Below are positions 33,860 to 41,762 of a stretch of 49,172 nt of DNA, one piece after another. Where the stretch lies: assembly GCA_018223085.1 (NCBI GenBank), contig JAAEZB010000017.1:1-49172 (forward strand). Reading direction: 5' to 3'. The position numbers and the translations under genes were made by a program. The stretch comes from Paracoccaceae bacterium. GTDB taxonomy: Bacteria > Pseudomonadota > Alphaproteobacteria > Rhodobacterales > Rhodobacteraceae. A model generated the notes under the pieces. It searched no databases. It saw nothing but the letters and a program-made list of their open reading frames with translations, and was not told the origin of the DNA. Numbering within the stretch: the stretch's first letter is position 1; the number at the start of each line of letters is the position of its first letter.

Positions 33860-36112
33860 TTAGATGATGATGCCCTGCGTCGCGAGGTAGTCCTTGACCG
33901 GCTTGCGCACCGATTGCTCGCCATTCTCGCGGGCGTCTAGGATCACTTGACGTACCTCACCGAGCTTGATCCGATGCAGGATGTTCTTGACCGGCCCGAT
34001 CGACGCCGGCCGCATCGAGAGCGACCGAAGCCCCACCGCCGCCAGACAGATCGCCTCAAGCGGACGTCCCGCATCCTCGCCGCAAAAACTGAGCGGCGTG
34101 GCGTTGTGATTACAACGCGCCACAATCCCTTCAAGGAAGGTCAGGAAGCTCACGTTGAGCGTATCATAGCGCTTGCGCACCCGCTCATTCTCGCGGTCGG
34201 CGGCAAAGAAGAACTGCTTGAGGTCATTGCCGCCAATCGACAGGAACCCAACCTCGTCAAAGAATTTCTGCGGCGCAAAGCCAAGGCTCGGCGTCTCAAG
34301 CATCGCCCCCAGTTCGAGCTTTTCAGGCAGGGGATGGCCAAGCTTGCGCTCGCGCTCCTTGGCCTTCTCCATCTCCCAGACGGCGCGGGTATATTCCTCA
34401 TACTGCGCCACGAACGGGAACATGACCGACAAGGGCCGCCCATTCGCCGCCCGCAATAGCGCCTGAAGCTGCATCCGCATCACGCCGGGCTTATCAAGTC
34501 CGACCCTGATCGCCCGCCAACCAAGCGCCGGATTCGGCTCGTCTTCGGGCTTCATATAGGGCAGGACCTTATCCGACCCGATATCAAGCGTGCGGAACAC
34601 CACGGGCTTGCCCTTGGCCGCATCCATCACCCGCGTATAAAGTGCCGACAATTCCGACCGTTTTGGCATCTGGCTGCGCACAAGGAATTGAAGCTCGGTG
34701 CGGAAAAGACCAACCCCTTCCGCGCCCGAACTTTCAAGGCTCGGCAAATCTGCCATCAACCCGGCATTCATCGTGAGCGAGATCGTGACCCCGTCCAGCG
34801 TCGTGGCTGGCTTGTCGCGGATCGAGGCATAGCGCTCCTGCGCCTGCGCCTGCATGGCGATCTTATCGCGGAATGCGGCGACCACCGTTTCGTCGGGACG
34901 CAAATGCACGACCCCCTGATCGCCATCAACCATGACGTGATCGCCGTTGAGCGCCTCAGTGGTGATGCGGTCGGCATGAATGATGAGCGGGATTGCCAGT
35001 GCGCGCGCCACAATGGCCGCGTGCGATCCGACAGATCCTTCCTCAAGGATGATCCCGCGCAGCGACCGGCCATATTCAAGCAATTCCCCGGGGCCGATAT
35101 TGCGCGCAACAAGGATCGGATCGGGCGGCAATTCGGCCCCGGTTTGCGCGCCTTGCCCAGTCAGAATCCGCAAAAGACGGTTCGATACGTCATCTAGGTC
35201 ATGCAACCGCTCGCGCAGATAGGCATCGGTGACCTGCTCCATACGTGCCCGTGCGGTGCTCTGTTCCTTCTCCACCGCCGCTTCTGCCGAAAGGCCGCGG
35301 TCGATGTCGCGCTCCATACGCTTCATCCAGCCCTTTGAATTGGCGAACATCCGATAGGCTTCGAGAACCTGAAGCTGTTCCTTGTCGCCGCCTGCCGCGC
35401 CCTCAAGCATCTTGTCGACGCCGACGCGCAGTGCATCAACCGCCTCCTCAAGGCGTTTCAATTCGACCTCCGGGTCGTCGGCAATCGGGTTGGTCACGAC
35501 AACGCGCGGCTCATGTAGCCAGACATGCCCCTCCGCCGTGCCCTCCTGCGCGCTGCCCGCCTTGATAAGAACCGACTGACGATGGCGCGCCTGCATGGCA
35601 TCATGTTCGCCAAGAAAGGCGCCAAGTTCGGTCATTTCCGCCAGAACCATGGCGACAACCTCAAGCGCATAGGTCTCATCGGCCGAGAAATTGCGCGCAT
35701 CCTTGGACTGCACCACAAGCACACCAAGGTTTTCGCCAAGCCGCTGGATTGGCACGCCACAGAACGAGGAATAAATCTCTTCCCCCGTCTCCGGCATATA
35801 GCGGAACCCTTTTTCCTTGGGGGCGTCGGGGGTGTTGACGATATGCGATGATTTGGCCACGCGCCCGACAAGCCCCTCACCAACCCGTAGCCGGGTCTGG
35901 TGTACAGATTCTGCCTTGAGGCCCTCGGTGGCACATAGCTCAAGGGTTTCGGGATCGCGGAAAAGATAGATCGAACATACCTCCGTCCGCATGGACGAGG
36001 CGATCAAATGCGTGATCTTGTCGAGCCGCTCCTGGCCGGCGCTGTCCTCCGCCAACGCTTCGCGCAGGCGGCCAAGGAGCTTTCGGCTCTCGCTTTCGGT
36101 GCTATCAGACAT
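33860..36112 (-). CDS. ptsP: Phosphoenolpyruvate--protein phosphotransferase PtsP (EI-Ntr)
   Basis: A 750-residue enzyme I of the nitrogen-related phosphotransferase system, which passes phosphate from PEP to NPr and on to EIIA-Ntr. A GAF domain (residues about 15-165) at the N-terminus, absent from sugar-type EI, identifies PtsP. The phosphorylated histidine is His364 in GSVGSHAAIVARALAIP. The PEP-binding C-terminal barrel shows EGVGLFRTELQFL, FLSIGGNDLKQFFFAADREN and LSFCGEDAGRPL; the variant SIGGND is usual for this subgroup, as I recall it. It follows lysC by 58 bases on the same strand, a pairing common in alphaproteobacteria. Confidence 0.97.
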   Translation of the reverse strand: MSDSTESESRKLLGRLREALAEDSAGQERLDKITHLIASSMRTEVCSIYLFRDPETLELCATEGLKAESVHQTRLRVGEGLVGRVAKSSHIVNTPDAPKEKGFRYMPETGEEIYSSFCGVPIQRLGENLGVLVVQSKDARNFSADETYALEVVAMVLAEMTELGAFLGEHDAMQARHRQSVLIKAGSAQEGTAEGHVWLHEPRVVVTNPIADDPEVELKRLEEAVDALRVGVDKMLEGAAGGDKEQLQVLEAYRMFANSKGWMKRMERDIDRGLSAEAAVEKEQSTARARMEQVTDAYLRERLHDLDDVSNRLLRILTGQGAQTGAELPPDPILVARNIGPGELLEYGRSLRGIILEEGSVGSHAAIVARALAIPLIIHADRITTEALNGDHVMVDGDQGVVHLRPDETVVAAFRDKIAMQAQAQERYASIRDKPATTLDGVTISLTMNAGLMADLPSLESSGAEGVGLFRTELQFLVRSQMPKRSELSALYTRVMDAAKGKPVVFRTLDIGSDKVLPYMKPEDEPNPALGWRAIRVGLDKPGVMRMQLQALLRAANGRPLSVMFPFVAQYEEYTRAVWEMEKAKERERKLGHPLPEKLELGAMLETPSLGFAPQKFFDEVGFLSIGGNDLKQFFFAADRENERVRKRYDTLNVSFLTFLEGIVARCNHNATPLSFCGEDAGRPLEAICLAAVGLRSLSMRPASIGPVKNILHRIKLGEVRQVILDARENGEQSVRKPVKDYLATQGIII

Positions 36113-36170
36113 GTGCGCCCATCAGTTGTAAATCGAACGGACGGGGGCGCATGGTAAAACCGTGCTGCCC

Positions 36171-37409
36171 TCAGGCCGCCTTCTCAAGTTCGAAAGCATC
36201 ATGCAGGGCTTGCACCGCAAGTTCCATGTATTTTCGATCAATGAGCACGGAAATCTTGATTTCCGACGTGGTGATGACCTTGATGTTGATGCCTTCATCG
36301 CTAAGCACCTTGAACATCTTGGCTGCAACCCCCGATTGTGAGCGCATGCCGATTCCCACCACCGAGACTTTGGCCACGTCAAGCTCGGTATCCAGCTCGG
36401 CAAAGTTCAGCCCGCCCGAGGTCTTCAACTCGCCAAGCGCCTTTTCGGCGCGGCTGACCTGATCGGTCGGCAGCGAGAAGGTCATATCCGTGCGTCCCTC
36501 TTCCGAGATATTCTGCACGATCATATCCACATTGACGCCCGCCTCGGAGAGGCAACCGAAAATGATCGAAGCAATACCCGGACGGTCGGCGACCGAAATG
36601 AGGGTCATCTTGGCTTCGTCGCGGCTAAAGGCGACACCGGCAACAACATTGGATTCCATGATTTCCTCCTCATCGCAAACGAGCGTACCTGCCTCGTCGG
36701 ATTGTTCCTCAAAAGAGCTGAGCACCCGCAGGCGCACCTTATAGCGCATAGCCAGTTCAACCGAGCGCGTCTGCAACACCTTGGCCCCAAGAGAGGCCAG
36801 TTCGAGCATCTCTTCAAAGGCGATTTTATCAAGCTTGCGCGCCTTGTCCGACACGCGCGGATCGGTGGTATAGACCCCGTCCACATCGGTATAGATATCG
36901 CAACGCTCGGCGCCGAACGCTGCGGCAAAGGCCACGGCGGTGGTGTCCGATCCGCCCCGGCCAAGCGTGGTAATGCGGCCTTCGGGGCTCACGCCTTGGA
37001 AGCCTGCAACCACGGCCACGCGCATGCCTTCGTTGAATTTCGCGGTGATGTTCTCCGGCGGAATCTCTTCGATCCGGGCGGCACTATGGGCGCTGGTGGT
37101 CTTGACCGGCACCTGCCAGCCCTGCCAGCTCCGCGCCGGCACGTCCATTTCCTGAAGCGTAAGCGCCATGAGGCCCGCCGTCACGTTCTCACCCGACGAC
37201 ACAACCGCATCATATTCGCGCGCATCAAAAAGCGGCGAGGTCTCGTTGACCCATCCCACCAATTCGTTGGTTTTGCCCGACATGGCCGAGACGATGACGA
37301 TCACGTCATAGCCTTTCGCCACTTCGACGCCCACACGTTTGGCGGCGCGCCGGATACGGTCGAGGTTCGCGACGGAGGTGCCTCCGAATTTCATCACGAG
37401 AACGGGCAT
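36171..37409 (-). CDS. lysC: Aspartate kinase
   Basis: A 412-residue monofunctional aspartate kinase that phosphorylates aspartate in the first step to lysine, threonine and methionine. The kinase motif MPVLVMKFGGTSVAN opens the protein, VVSSGENVTAGLMALTL and LGRGGSDTTAVAFAAA follow, and two ACT domains at about 265-410 (MTLISVADRPGIASIIF and VSVVGIGMRSQSGVAAKMF) provide feedback control. The track start is 22 codons too long. It supplies the pathway whose last step, thrC, is also in this window but in another operon. Confidence 0.97.
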   Translation of the reverse strand: MPVLVMKFGGTSVANLDRIRRAAKRVGVEVAKGYDVIVIVSAMSGKTNELVGWVNETSPLFDAREYDAVVSSGENVTAGLMALTLQEMDVPARSWQGWQVPVKTTSAHSAARIEEIPPENITAKFNEGMRVAVVAGFQGVSPEGRITTLGRGGSDTTAVAFAAAFGAERCDIYTDVDGVYTTDPRVSDKARKLDKIAFEEMLELASLGAKVLQTRSVELAMRYKVRLRVLSSFEEQSDEAGTLVCDEEEIMESNVVAGVAFSRDEAKMTLISVADRPGIASIIFGCLSEAGVNVDMIVQNISEEGRTDMTFSLPTDQVSRAEKALGELKTSGGLNFAELDTELDVAKVSVVGIGMRSQSGVAAKMFKVLSDEGINIKVITTSEIKISVLIDRKYMELAVQALHDAFELEKAA

Positions 37410-37531
37410 GGGTCTTCCTTGGCCTTTGATTGACGCGCGGTTTACGCGCAAGCCGCGCCTGAGGCAAGCGGGCAAGCGGGGCAGGGGCGTATGATTGCGC
37501 TAAAAGTCGCGTCAAATAGGCCGTGTCGGGA

Positions 37532-38176
37532 TCAGAAGGCGATCGGCGTGCCATCATAAGACAGGAAACAGCCCGTCTCGGCGAGGCTGAGCGCGTCAAA
37601 CCGTTCGACAAGCCCATCCGCGCTCTCGTCGACACCAATATCCGCCGCCGCGCCGCCCATGTCGGTGGTGACCCATCCGGGATGATAAATGCCCACGGCA
37701 ATGCCGATATGCTCAAGATCGGCTGCAAGGTTGCGCCCAAGGTTGAGCACCGCCGCCTTGGAGGCGCGATAGATATAAGACCCGCCCGGCGCGCGTTCGT
37801 CCGAGGCCATGATGCTTGAGATAATGGCGACCTTCGGCGCTTCGGCCAGCTGCAGGTTCGGCAACAGCTTCTGCACGGTGAGGAACACCCCGGTGACATT
37901 CACCGCCATCGTATCGGCCCACATCTGCGCCGGATAGCCATCGGCGAGGCTTTCGCCCTTGTCGAGGTAAACCCCGGCATTACACACCAGAAGGTCCACC
38001 GGACGACTATCAAGCGCCCCGGTCAGCGCATCGAAGCTCTCCGGGCGCGCCACGTCGAGCGGCGTGAACTCCCCGCCACTGCGCGCCGTTGCGGTGACAG
38101 TATTGCCGCGAGCCCGAAACCGGCTGTCGAGCGCCTGACCGATGCCACGATTGGCGCCCGTGATGACCACATGCAT
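37532..38176 (-). CDS. SDR family oxidoreductase
   Basis: A 214-residue short-chain dehydrogenase with the cofactor motif ITGANRGIGQAL at the N-terminus, CNAGV near residue 69 and the catalytic triad in IISSIMASDERAPGGSYIYRASKAAVLNLGRNL (Ser, Tyr-x-x-x-Lys). It is close to C-factor/CsgA-type SDRs of about 215-230 residues. The C-terminal SYDGTPIAF matches the SDR end. It is 14 bases from the DUF1178 gene upstream on the same strand, so the two are probably co-transcribed. The substrate is unknown. Confidence 0.88.
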   Translation of the reverse strand: MHVVITGANRGIGQALDSRFRARGNTVTATARSGGEFTPLDVARPESFDALTGALDSRPVDLLVCNAGVYLDKGESLADGYPAQMWADTMAVNVTGVFLTVQKLLPNLQLAEAPKVAIISSIMASDERAPGGSYIYRASKAAVLNLGRNLAADLEHIGIAVGIYHPGWVTTDMGGAAADIGVDESADGLVERFDALSLAETGCFLSYDGTPIAF

Positions 38177-38190
38177 AGGGTCTCTCCCTC

Positions 38191-38625
38191 TTAGTTGGAT
38201 TTGCGTGTCGCGCGGAAGGGCAGGGGCGCCACAGGCACCCCGTCCTCAATCAACGCCTTGGCGTCTTCAAGTTTCGCCTCGCCATAAATCGCGCGCTCGG
38301 GCTTGTCGCCGTCATGAATGGCGCGCGCTTCCTTGGCAAAGTTCATGCCCACATAGTCGGAATTGTCCTCGACCTTCTTTTTCAGCTCCGCCAGAGCCTT
38401 CTCTGCATCGCTCATCGGGGCCGCAAGGGGACGTTCCTCTTTGGTCTCGGCGCTTTCGCGCGCCGGGCGCACCCGTGGCGCCATCATCGCCTTCTCAACC
38501 TCGGTATCACCGCAAACCGCGCAGGCGACCATCCCCGTGGCCCGGAGCTTGTCATAGGCGTCCGCCGACTGAAACCAGCTGTCAAAGCGATGGTCGTGGC
38601 TGCATTTGAGCGTGTATTGGATCAT
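38191..38625 (-). CDS. DUF1178 family protein
   Basis: A 144-residue protein of the DUF1178 family, common and nearly always unlinked to a known function in alphaproteobacteria. The N-terminus MIQYTLKCSHDHRFDSWFQSADAYDKL and the pair CAVCG make a small zinc-ribbon-like unit (Cys8, Cys35, Cys38 with nearby histidines). A charged variable linker is followed by the family C-terminus VGMNFAKEARAIHDGDKPERAIYGEAKLEDAKALIEDGV. It lies between a Nudix gene and an SDR gene on the same strand. Confidence 0.9.
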   Translation of the reverse strand: MIQYTLKCSHDHRFDSWFQSADAYDKLRATGMVACAVCGDTEVEKAMMAPRVRPARESAETKEERPLAAPMSDAEKALAELKKKVEDNSDYVGMNFAKEARAIHDGDKPERAIYGEAKLEDAKALIEDGVPVAPLPFRATRKSN

Positions 38626-38707
38626 CTGTTATATCCTGCGCCGGATCCATCCCCGGCTGTGCCGGATAAGATAGGTCGCGCCCGCATCCCGTTCAAGCCA
38701 AAGCGCC

Positions 38708-39190
38708 TTAGCGCAGCATCCGCGCATCAAAGTCGCGCAGCATTTTGGCAAGGGGCTTTTCGCGCACCAGCGTTGCCGCCTTCTTCGGGCTCATCCATTT
38801 TTGCCGCCGCTGCCCGGCCTCCGGGAAATCGGCCACGCATTTGCGCGCCTTCACCGGATAGACCGTAACCAGAACCGGCATCGGCATGACGCCGCCACGG
38901 GTCTTGATCTCCTTGGTGTAGGAATAGAACCCCAGCGGCAGATCATGCACCTTGCCGCGCACCCCGGCCTCTTCCCAAGCCTCCTGCGCCGCCGCTTGCG
39001 GCGCGGTCATGCCCGACATGGGCCAGCCCTTGGGGATGATCCAGCGTTTGGTCTTGCGCGAAGTAATGAGAAGGACCTGCGTCTTGCCGTTACGCACGCG
39101 ATAAACAAGCGCGCCAAATTGCGATCGCAGATCGGTCTTGCGCGCCGTCTTGAGGTTGATCGGATGCTGTTTCGGAATGTGAATCGTCAT
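38708..39190 (-). CDS. Nudix hydrolase
   Basis: A 160-residue Nudix-fold protein resembling diphosphoinositol-polyphosphate hydrolase-type enzymes (LLITSRKTKRWIIPKGWPMSGMT). The Nudix box reads GMTAPQAAAQEAWEEAGV. The catalytic EE pair is intact, but the usual first Glu is Ala and the Arg of REUXEE is Gln. Such variants occur in this subfamily, so activity is likely but the substrate is uncertain. I use the ATG at 39190, since the track start 54 codons upstream lies in the mraZ-side regulatory region. It is divergent from the dcw cluster. Confidence 0.85.
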   Translation of the reverse strand: MTIHIPKQHPINLKTARKTDLRSQFGALVYRVRNGKTQVLLITSRKTKRWIIPKGWPMSGMTAPQAAAQEAWEEAGVRGKVHDLPLGFYSYTKEIKTRGGVMPMPVLVTVYPVKARKCVADFPEAGQRRQKWMSPKKAATLVREKPLAKMLRDFDARMLR

Positions 39191-39302
39191 GTCCCGCCAC
39201 GCGTGCCTGTCTGCTGAGTGTGGTTTTGTTTTATCGCAAGGATACGACAGCTTGGCGTCGAGGCCAAAGGATTTGTCGCTCTTGGGGGTGGGGAAATGCG
39301 CA

Positions 39303-39328
39303 TGGGAAAACATGGGTGAAGCGTGGGA
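39303..39328 (+). promoter_or_regulatory. MraZ-box-like repeats, upstream cluster
   Basis: TGGGA, TGGGT and TGGGA occur at 39303, 39313 and 39324, spaced 10 and 11 bases apart. The E. coli MraZ operator consists of TGGGN repeats separated by five bases, that is, every 10 bases. A further TGGG occurs at 39330 and two at 39283 and 39289. Binding here is inferred. Confidence 0.6.
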
Positions 39329-39395
39329 TTGGGGTGAAAGCTTGCGAATCACCTGCGCTTGAATGCATGGGAAATCGAGGAAATTTGGCCCGAAC

Positions 39396-39427
39396 TTGAC
39401 TGATTTGTGCCAGGTATCTGCTAGAAT
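39396..39427 (+). promoter_or_regulatory. Candidate distal promoter of the dcw cluster
   Basis: TTGACT (39396-39401) and TAGAAT (39422-39427) resemble -35 and -10 boxes but are 20 bases apart, longer than ideal. They lie between the two TGGG-box clusters. A transcript from here would have a leader of about 460 bases before mraZ. Confidence 0.35.
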
Positions 39428-39438
39428 AGATAAAAATT

Positions 39439-39453
39439 TGGGAAATCATGGGG
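39439..39453 (+). promoter_or_regulatory. MraZ-box-like repeats, downstream pair
   Basis: TGGGA at 39439 and TGGGG at 39449 are exactly 10 bases apart, the spacing of MraZ boxes. They lie just downstream of the candidate -10 element, where a bound repressor would block initiation or early elongation. Confidence 0.6.
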
Positions 39454-39644
39454 CAATCTGATTGTTGCTGTGGTTTTCCAATATGTCGCGCAAGCTGGGT
39501 TCCTTGATAACCATATGTAGTTGTTTTGGTGGTTAACGTGGCCACATTATCTTGTTCTCGCGCTCCCTTGAAAACAATATATAGTCCTTATTAACCCATA
39601 TTTTTGTTGTTTCCCAAAAAATCCCATGTCATACCTATTCATAC

Positions 39645-39856
39645 GATGAGGACGGGAACACAAAGGGGCGACAAAGACCCCGAATAAGAACTCCCAAAGT
39701 CAGGTTTCATACAGGCCCCGCTTTCATCGAAACAAGAGATCCGGCGCGCGAGCGAGCAGACATCCCCCCAGGTGGCGCGCGCAGTCGGACACCCCGCAAC
39801 GCGGGACGAGGGCGGCGGATAGGGCAGTGGCAGCAGCTCTATCCGCCGTTTCGTTT
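39645..39856 (+). ncRNA. Putative UpsM-like leader sRNA upstream of mraZ
   Basis: In Rhodobacter sphaeroides the dcw cluster is preceded by an extended leader that yields the sRNA UpsM by premature termination ahead of mraZ. Here the same position has a structured, gene-free stretch: a GGGG/CCCC hairpin (39665-39681), a CCCGC-AAC-GCGGG hairpin (39793-39805) and a strong terminal stem-loop with T-runs. The 5' end is not determinable from sequence; 39645 is chosen to give roughly the known UpsM length of about 200 nt. No sequence comparison was possible, so this is a call by position and structure. Confidence 0.5.
39813..39856 (+). terminator. Strong terminator-like hairpin in the mraZ leader
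   Basis: CGGCGGATAG pairs perfectly with CTATCCGCCG, and the stem continues inward through a G-U pair and two more pairs, giving 13 pairs around a ten-base loop. TTTCGTTT follows. It ends 38 bases before the mraZ start codon, so transcripts entering from upstream would be at least partly terminated. Confidence 0.8.
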
Positions 39857-39894
39857 CCGGGGCGCGAAATGTGAGGGGCAGGAAAGGCCGTACC

Positions 39895-40395
39895 GTGGCG
39901 CTGATGTTCATAGGCGAGAGCCGCAACAAGGTGGATACGAAAGGTCGGGTGTCAATCCCGGCCAAGTTCCGTCGTGTGCTCGAAGCTGGTGATCCAGAGT
40001 GGAAAAGTGGCGATAACCCCAATCTCTATATCGTCTATGGCGGCCCGAGCCGCGATTACCTCGAATGCTTTACTGTCGAGGCAATGAACGATGTTTACGA
40101 TCGCATTACCAAGATGGGCCGCGGCACTAAACGCCGTATCGCGCTCTCTCAGCTTTATATGACCCAGACCACCGAGGCGAGCGTCGACGAGACCGGCCGC
40201 CTCGTGTTGCCCAAGGATCTGCGCGACAAGGTAAGCCTCGACGGCATGGCCTTTTTCGCCGGCAAGGGCGACACGTTCGAAATCTGGAACCCCGAAACCT
40301 ACGATGCCCATCAGACGGAGCAGCTTGAGGCCGACGAGGAGTTCGACCCCGATGTTGATCCCTCCATCTATCTCGGCGGGGACGAGGGGATCTAA
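39895..40395 (+). CDS. mraZ: Division/cell wall cluster transcriptional repressor MraZ
   Basis: A 166-residue MraZ, the AbrB-like DNA-binding protein that controls the dcw operon. It has the two tandem family repeats: MFIGESRNKVDTKGRVSIPAKFR at the N-terminus and TTEASVDETGRLVLPKDLRDKVSLDGMAFFAGKGDTFEIW in the second half. I chose GTG at 39895 because AGGAAAGG lies seven bases upstream; ATG at 39904 and GTG at 39871 are alternatives. It has an acidic C-terminal tail. The rsmH gene starts three bases after the stop. TGGG boxes upstream suggest autoregulation. Confidence 0.95.
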   Translation: MALMFIGESRNKVDTKGRVSIPAKFRRVLEAGDPEWKSGDNPNLYIVYGGPSRDYLECFTVEAMNDVYDRITKMGRGTKRRIALSQLYMTQTTEASVDETGRLVLPKDLRDKVSLDGMAFFAGKGDTFEIWNPETYDAHQTEQLEADEEFDPDVDPSIYLGGDEGI

Positions 40396-40398
40396 GCG

Positions 40399-41421
40399 AT
40401 GTCGAACCGGCCCGACGCCCCCGCATCTGCACCTCATATTCCTGTTCTTCTTGCGCCGCTTCTCAAGGCGGTCTCGCCCGTGCATGGCACATGGCTTGAC
40501 GGTACATTCGGGGCAGGGGGCTATACCAAGGGGCTTCTTGAGGCTGGAGCCGACAAGGTCATCGGCGTGGATCGCGATCCGCTGGCCTTTGAAATGGCCG
40601 CCGATTGGGTGCGCGACTATGGTGACCGGATTGAACTGGTCGAAGGCGTGTTTTCCCGCATGGATGAATACGCGACCGGCCTTGACGGCGTGGTGCTCGA
40701 TCTCGGCGTAAGCTCGATGCAGCTCGACCTTGCCGAGCGCGGCTTTTCCTTCCTGCGTGATGGCCCGCTCGACATGCGTATGTCACAAAACGGCCCCTCC
40801 GCGGCTGATCTCGTCAACGAAGCGGACGAGGCCGAACTGGCCGACATCCTTTTCCTCTATGGAGAAGAACGCGCCAGCCGCCGCATTGCCCGCGCCATTG
40901 TGCGTGCCCGCGCCGAGGCACCGATCACCACAACGCTGGCTCTGGCCGAGATCGTGGAATCCTGCCTGCCGCGTCCCAAACCGAACCAATCCCATCCAGC
41001 GACCCGCACCTTTCAGGCCCTGCGCATCGCGGTGAATGATGAATACGGCGAACTCTATCGCGGCCTTCAGGCCGCCGAACGCGCGCTTGCGCCGGGCGGG
41101 CTTTTGGCGGTTGTGACCTTCCATTCCATCGAGGACCGCATGGTCAAACGCTTCCTGCAATCACGGGCTGGTCGCATGGGGAACGTCAACCGCTATGCCC
41201 CTGAAGTTGAACATGAAAAACCCGCGTTTGAGCTTTTGACCCGCAAGGCGGTTGGCCCGGATGACGATGAACTTGCCATCAATCCGCGCTCCCGCTCGGC
41301 CAAACTGCGTGTGGCGCGTCGCACCGATGCCCCCGCAGGCGAGATTGCCGCGCGCGAAATCGGCATGCCACAGGCCAAACCCGCCAACCAAAGGCCCCAC
41401 AAAACGAAAGGACGACCCTGA
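40399..41421 (+). CDS. rsmH: 16S rRNA (cytosine(1402)-N(4))-methyltransferase RsmH
   Basis: A 340-residue SAM-dependent methyltransferase that modifies C1402 in the 16S rRNA decoding centre. [39 protein letters not shown] contains the SAM-binding motif, and [27 protein letters not shown] and [19 protein letters not shown] are diagnostic. The C-terminus is basic ([14 protein letters not shown]). It lies between mraZ and ftsL, and its stop overlaps the ftsL start by one base. Confidence 0.98.
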   Translation: MSNRPDAPASAPHIPVLLAPLLKAVSPVHGTWLDGTFGAGGYTKGLLEAGADKVIGVDRDPLAFEMAADWVRDYGDRIELVEGVFSRMDEYATGLDGVVLDLGVSSMQLDLAERGFSFLRDGPLDMRMSQNGPSAADLVNEADEAELADILFLYGEERASRRIARAIVRARAEAPITTTLALAEIVESCLPRPKPNQSHPATRTFQALRIAVNDEYGELYRGLQAAERALAPGGLLAVVTFHSIEDRMVKRFLQSRAGRMGNVNRYAPEVEHEKPAFELLTRKAVGPDDDELAINPRSRSAKLRVARRTDAPAGEIAAREIGMPQAKPANQRPHKTKGRP

Positions 41422-41762
41422 TGCGCTCAATGATCTTCCTTTTGACCGCTCTTGCGGTGATCGGCCTTGCCGTCTGGGCCTACCGTGAAAACTACCAGAC
41501 TCAGGCCGCCATCAACGAAACCGAGCGCCTGCAACAGCAGATCGGCACCGCCCGCGCACGTCTTTCGGTGCTGCGCGCCGAATGGGCCTATCTCAACCGC
41601 CCCGAGCGCCTGCGCGATCTGGCTGAGGTTAACTATGACCGCCTGAAGCTCCTGCCGCTGAGCCCGGATCAGTTCGGCCGCGTCGATCAGGTCGTCTACC
41701 CGCCGCTCAATATCGACTTTGAAGGCGCTGTGGATGTCTCTTCGGACGGAGACGATCAATGA
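41421..41762 (+). CDS. ftsL: Cell division protein FtsL
   Basis: A 113-residue bitopic membrane protein recognised mainly by position. It has one N-terminal membrane helix (MIFLLTALAVIGLAVWAY) and a periplasmic coiled coil (about residues 28-60) with the LRAEWAYLNRPERLRDLAEVNYDRLKLLPLSPDQ segment typical of alphaproteobacterial FtsL. It acts with FtsB and FtsQ to activate FtsW-FtsI septal synthesis. It overlaps rsmH by one base and ftsI by four, so translation of all three is coupled. Confidence 0.9.
   Translation: MRSMIFLLTALAVIGLAVWAYRENYQTQAAINETERLQQQIGTARARLSVLRAEWAYLNRPERLRDLAEVNYDRLKLLPLSPDQFGRVDQVVYPPLNIDFEGAVDVSSDGDDQ

Larger units (their letters stand above)
39191..39894. other. 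700-base gene-free region between the Nudix gene and mraZ
   Basis: No convincing gene lies here; ORFs in the track (39231-39545 and 39639-40022, minus strand) have no family resemblance. The first 400 bases are AT-rich and carry MraZ-like TGGG boxes and promoter-like elements. The last 200 are GC-rich with several hairpins, ending in a strong terminator-like stem-loop about 40 bases before the mraZ start. Individual elements are listed separately. Confidence 0.8.

Noticed and set aside
39231-39545. 104-residue minus-strand ORF in the mraZ leader
   Set aside because: No ribosome-binding site and no recognisable domain; its sequence is explained by the AT-rich regulatory region with TGGG repeats.
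39400-39860. RNase P RNA (rnpB) upstream of mraZ
   Set aside because: I looked for rnpB here because of the length and structure, but the conserved GAGGAAAGTCC and ACAGAA segments are absent on both strands.
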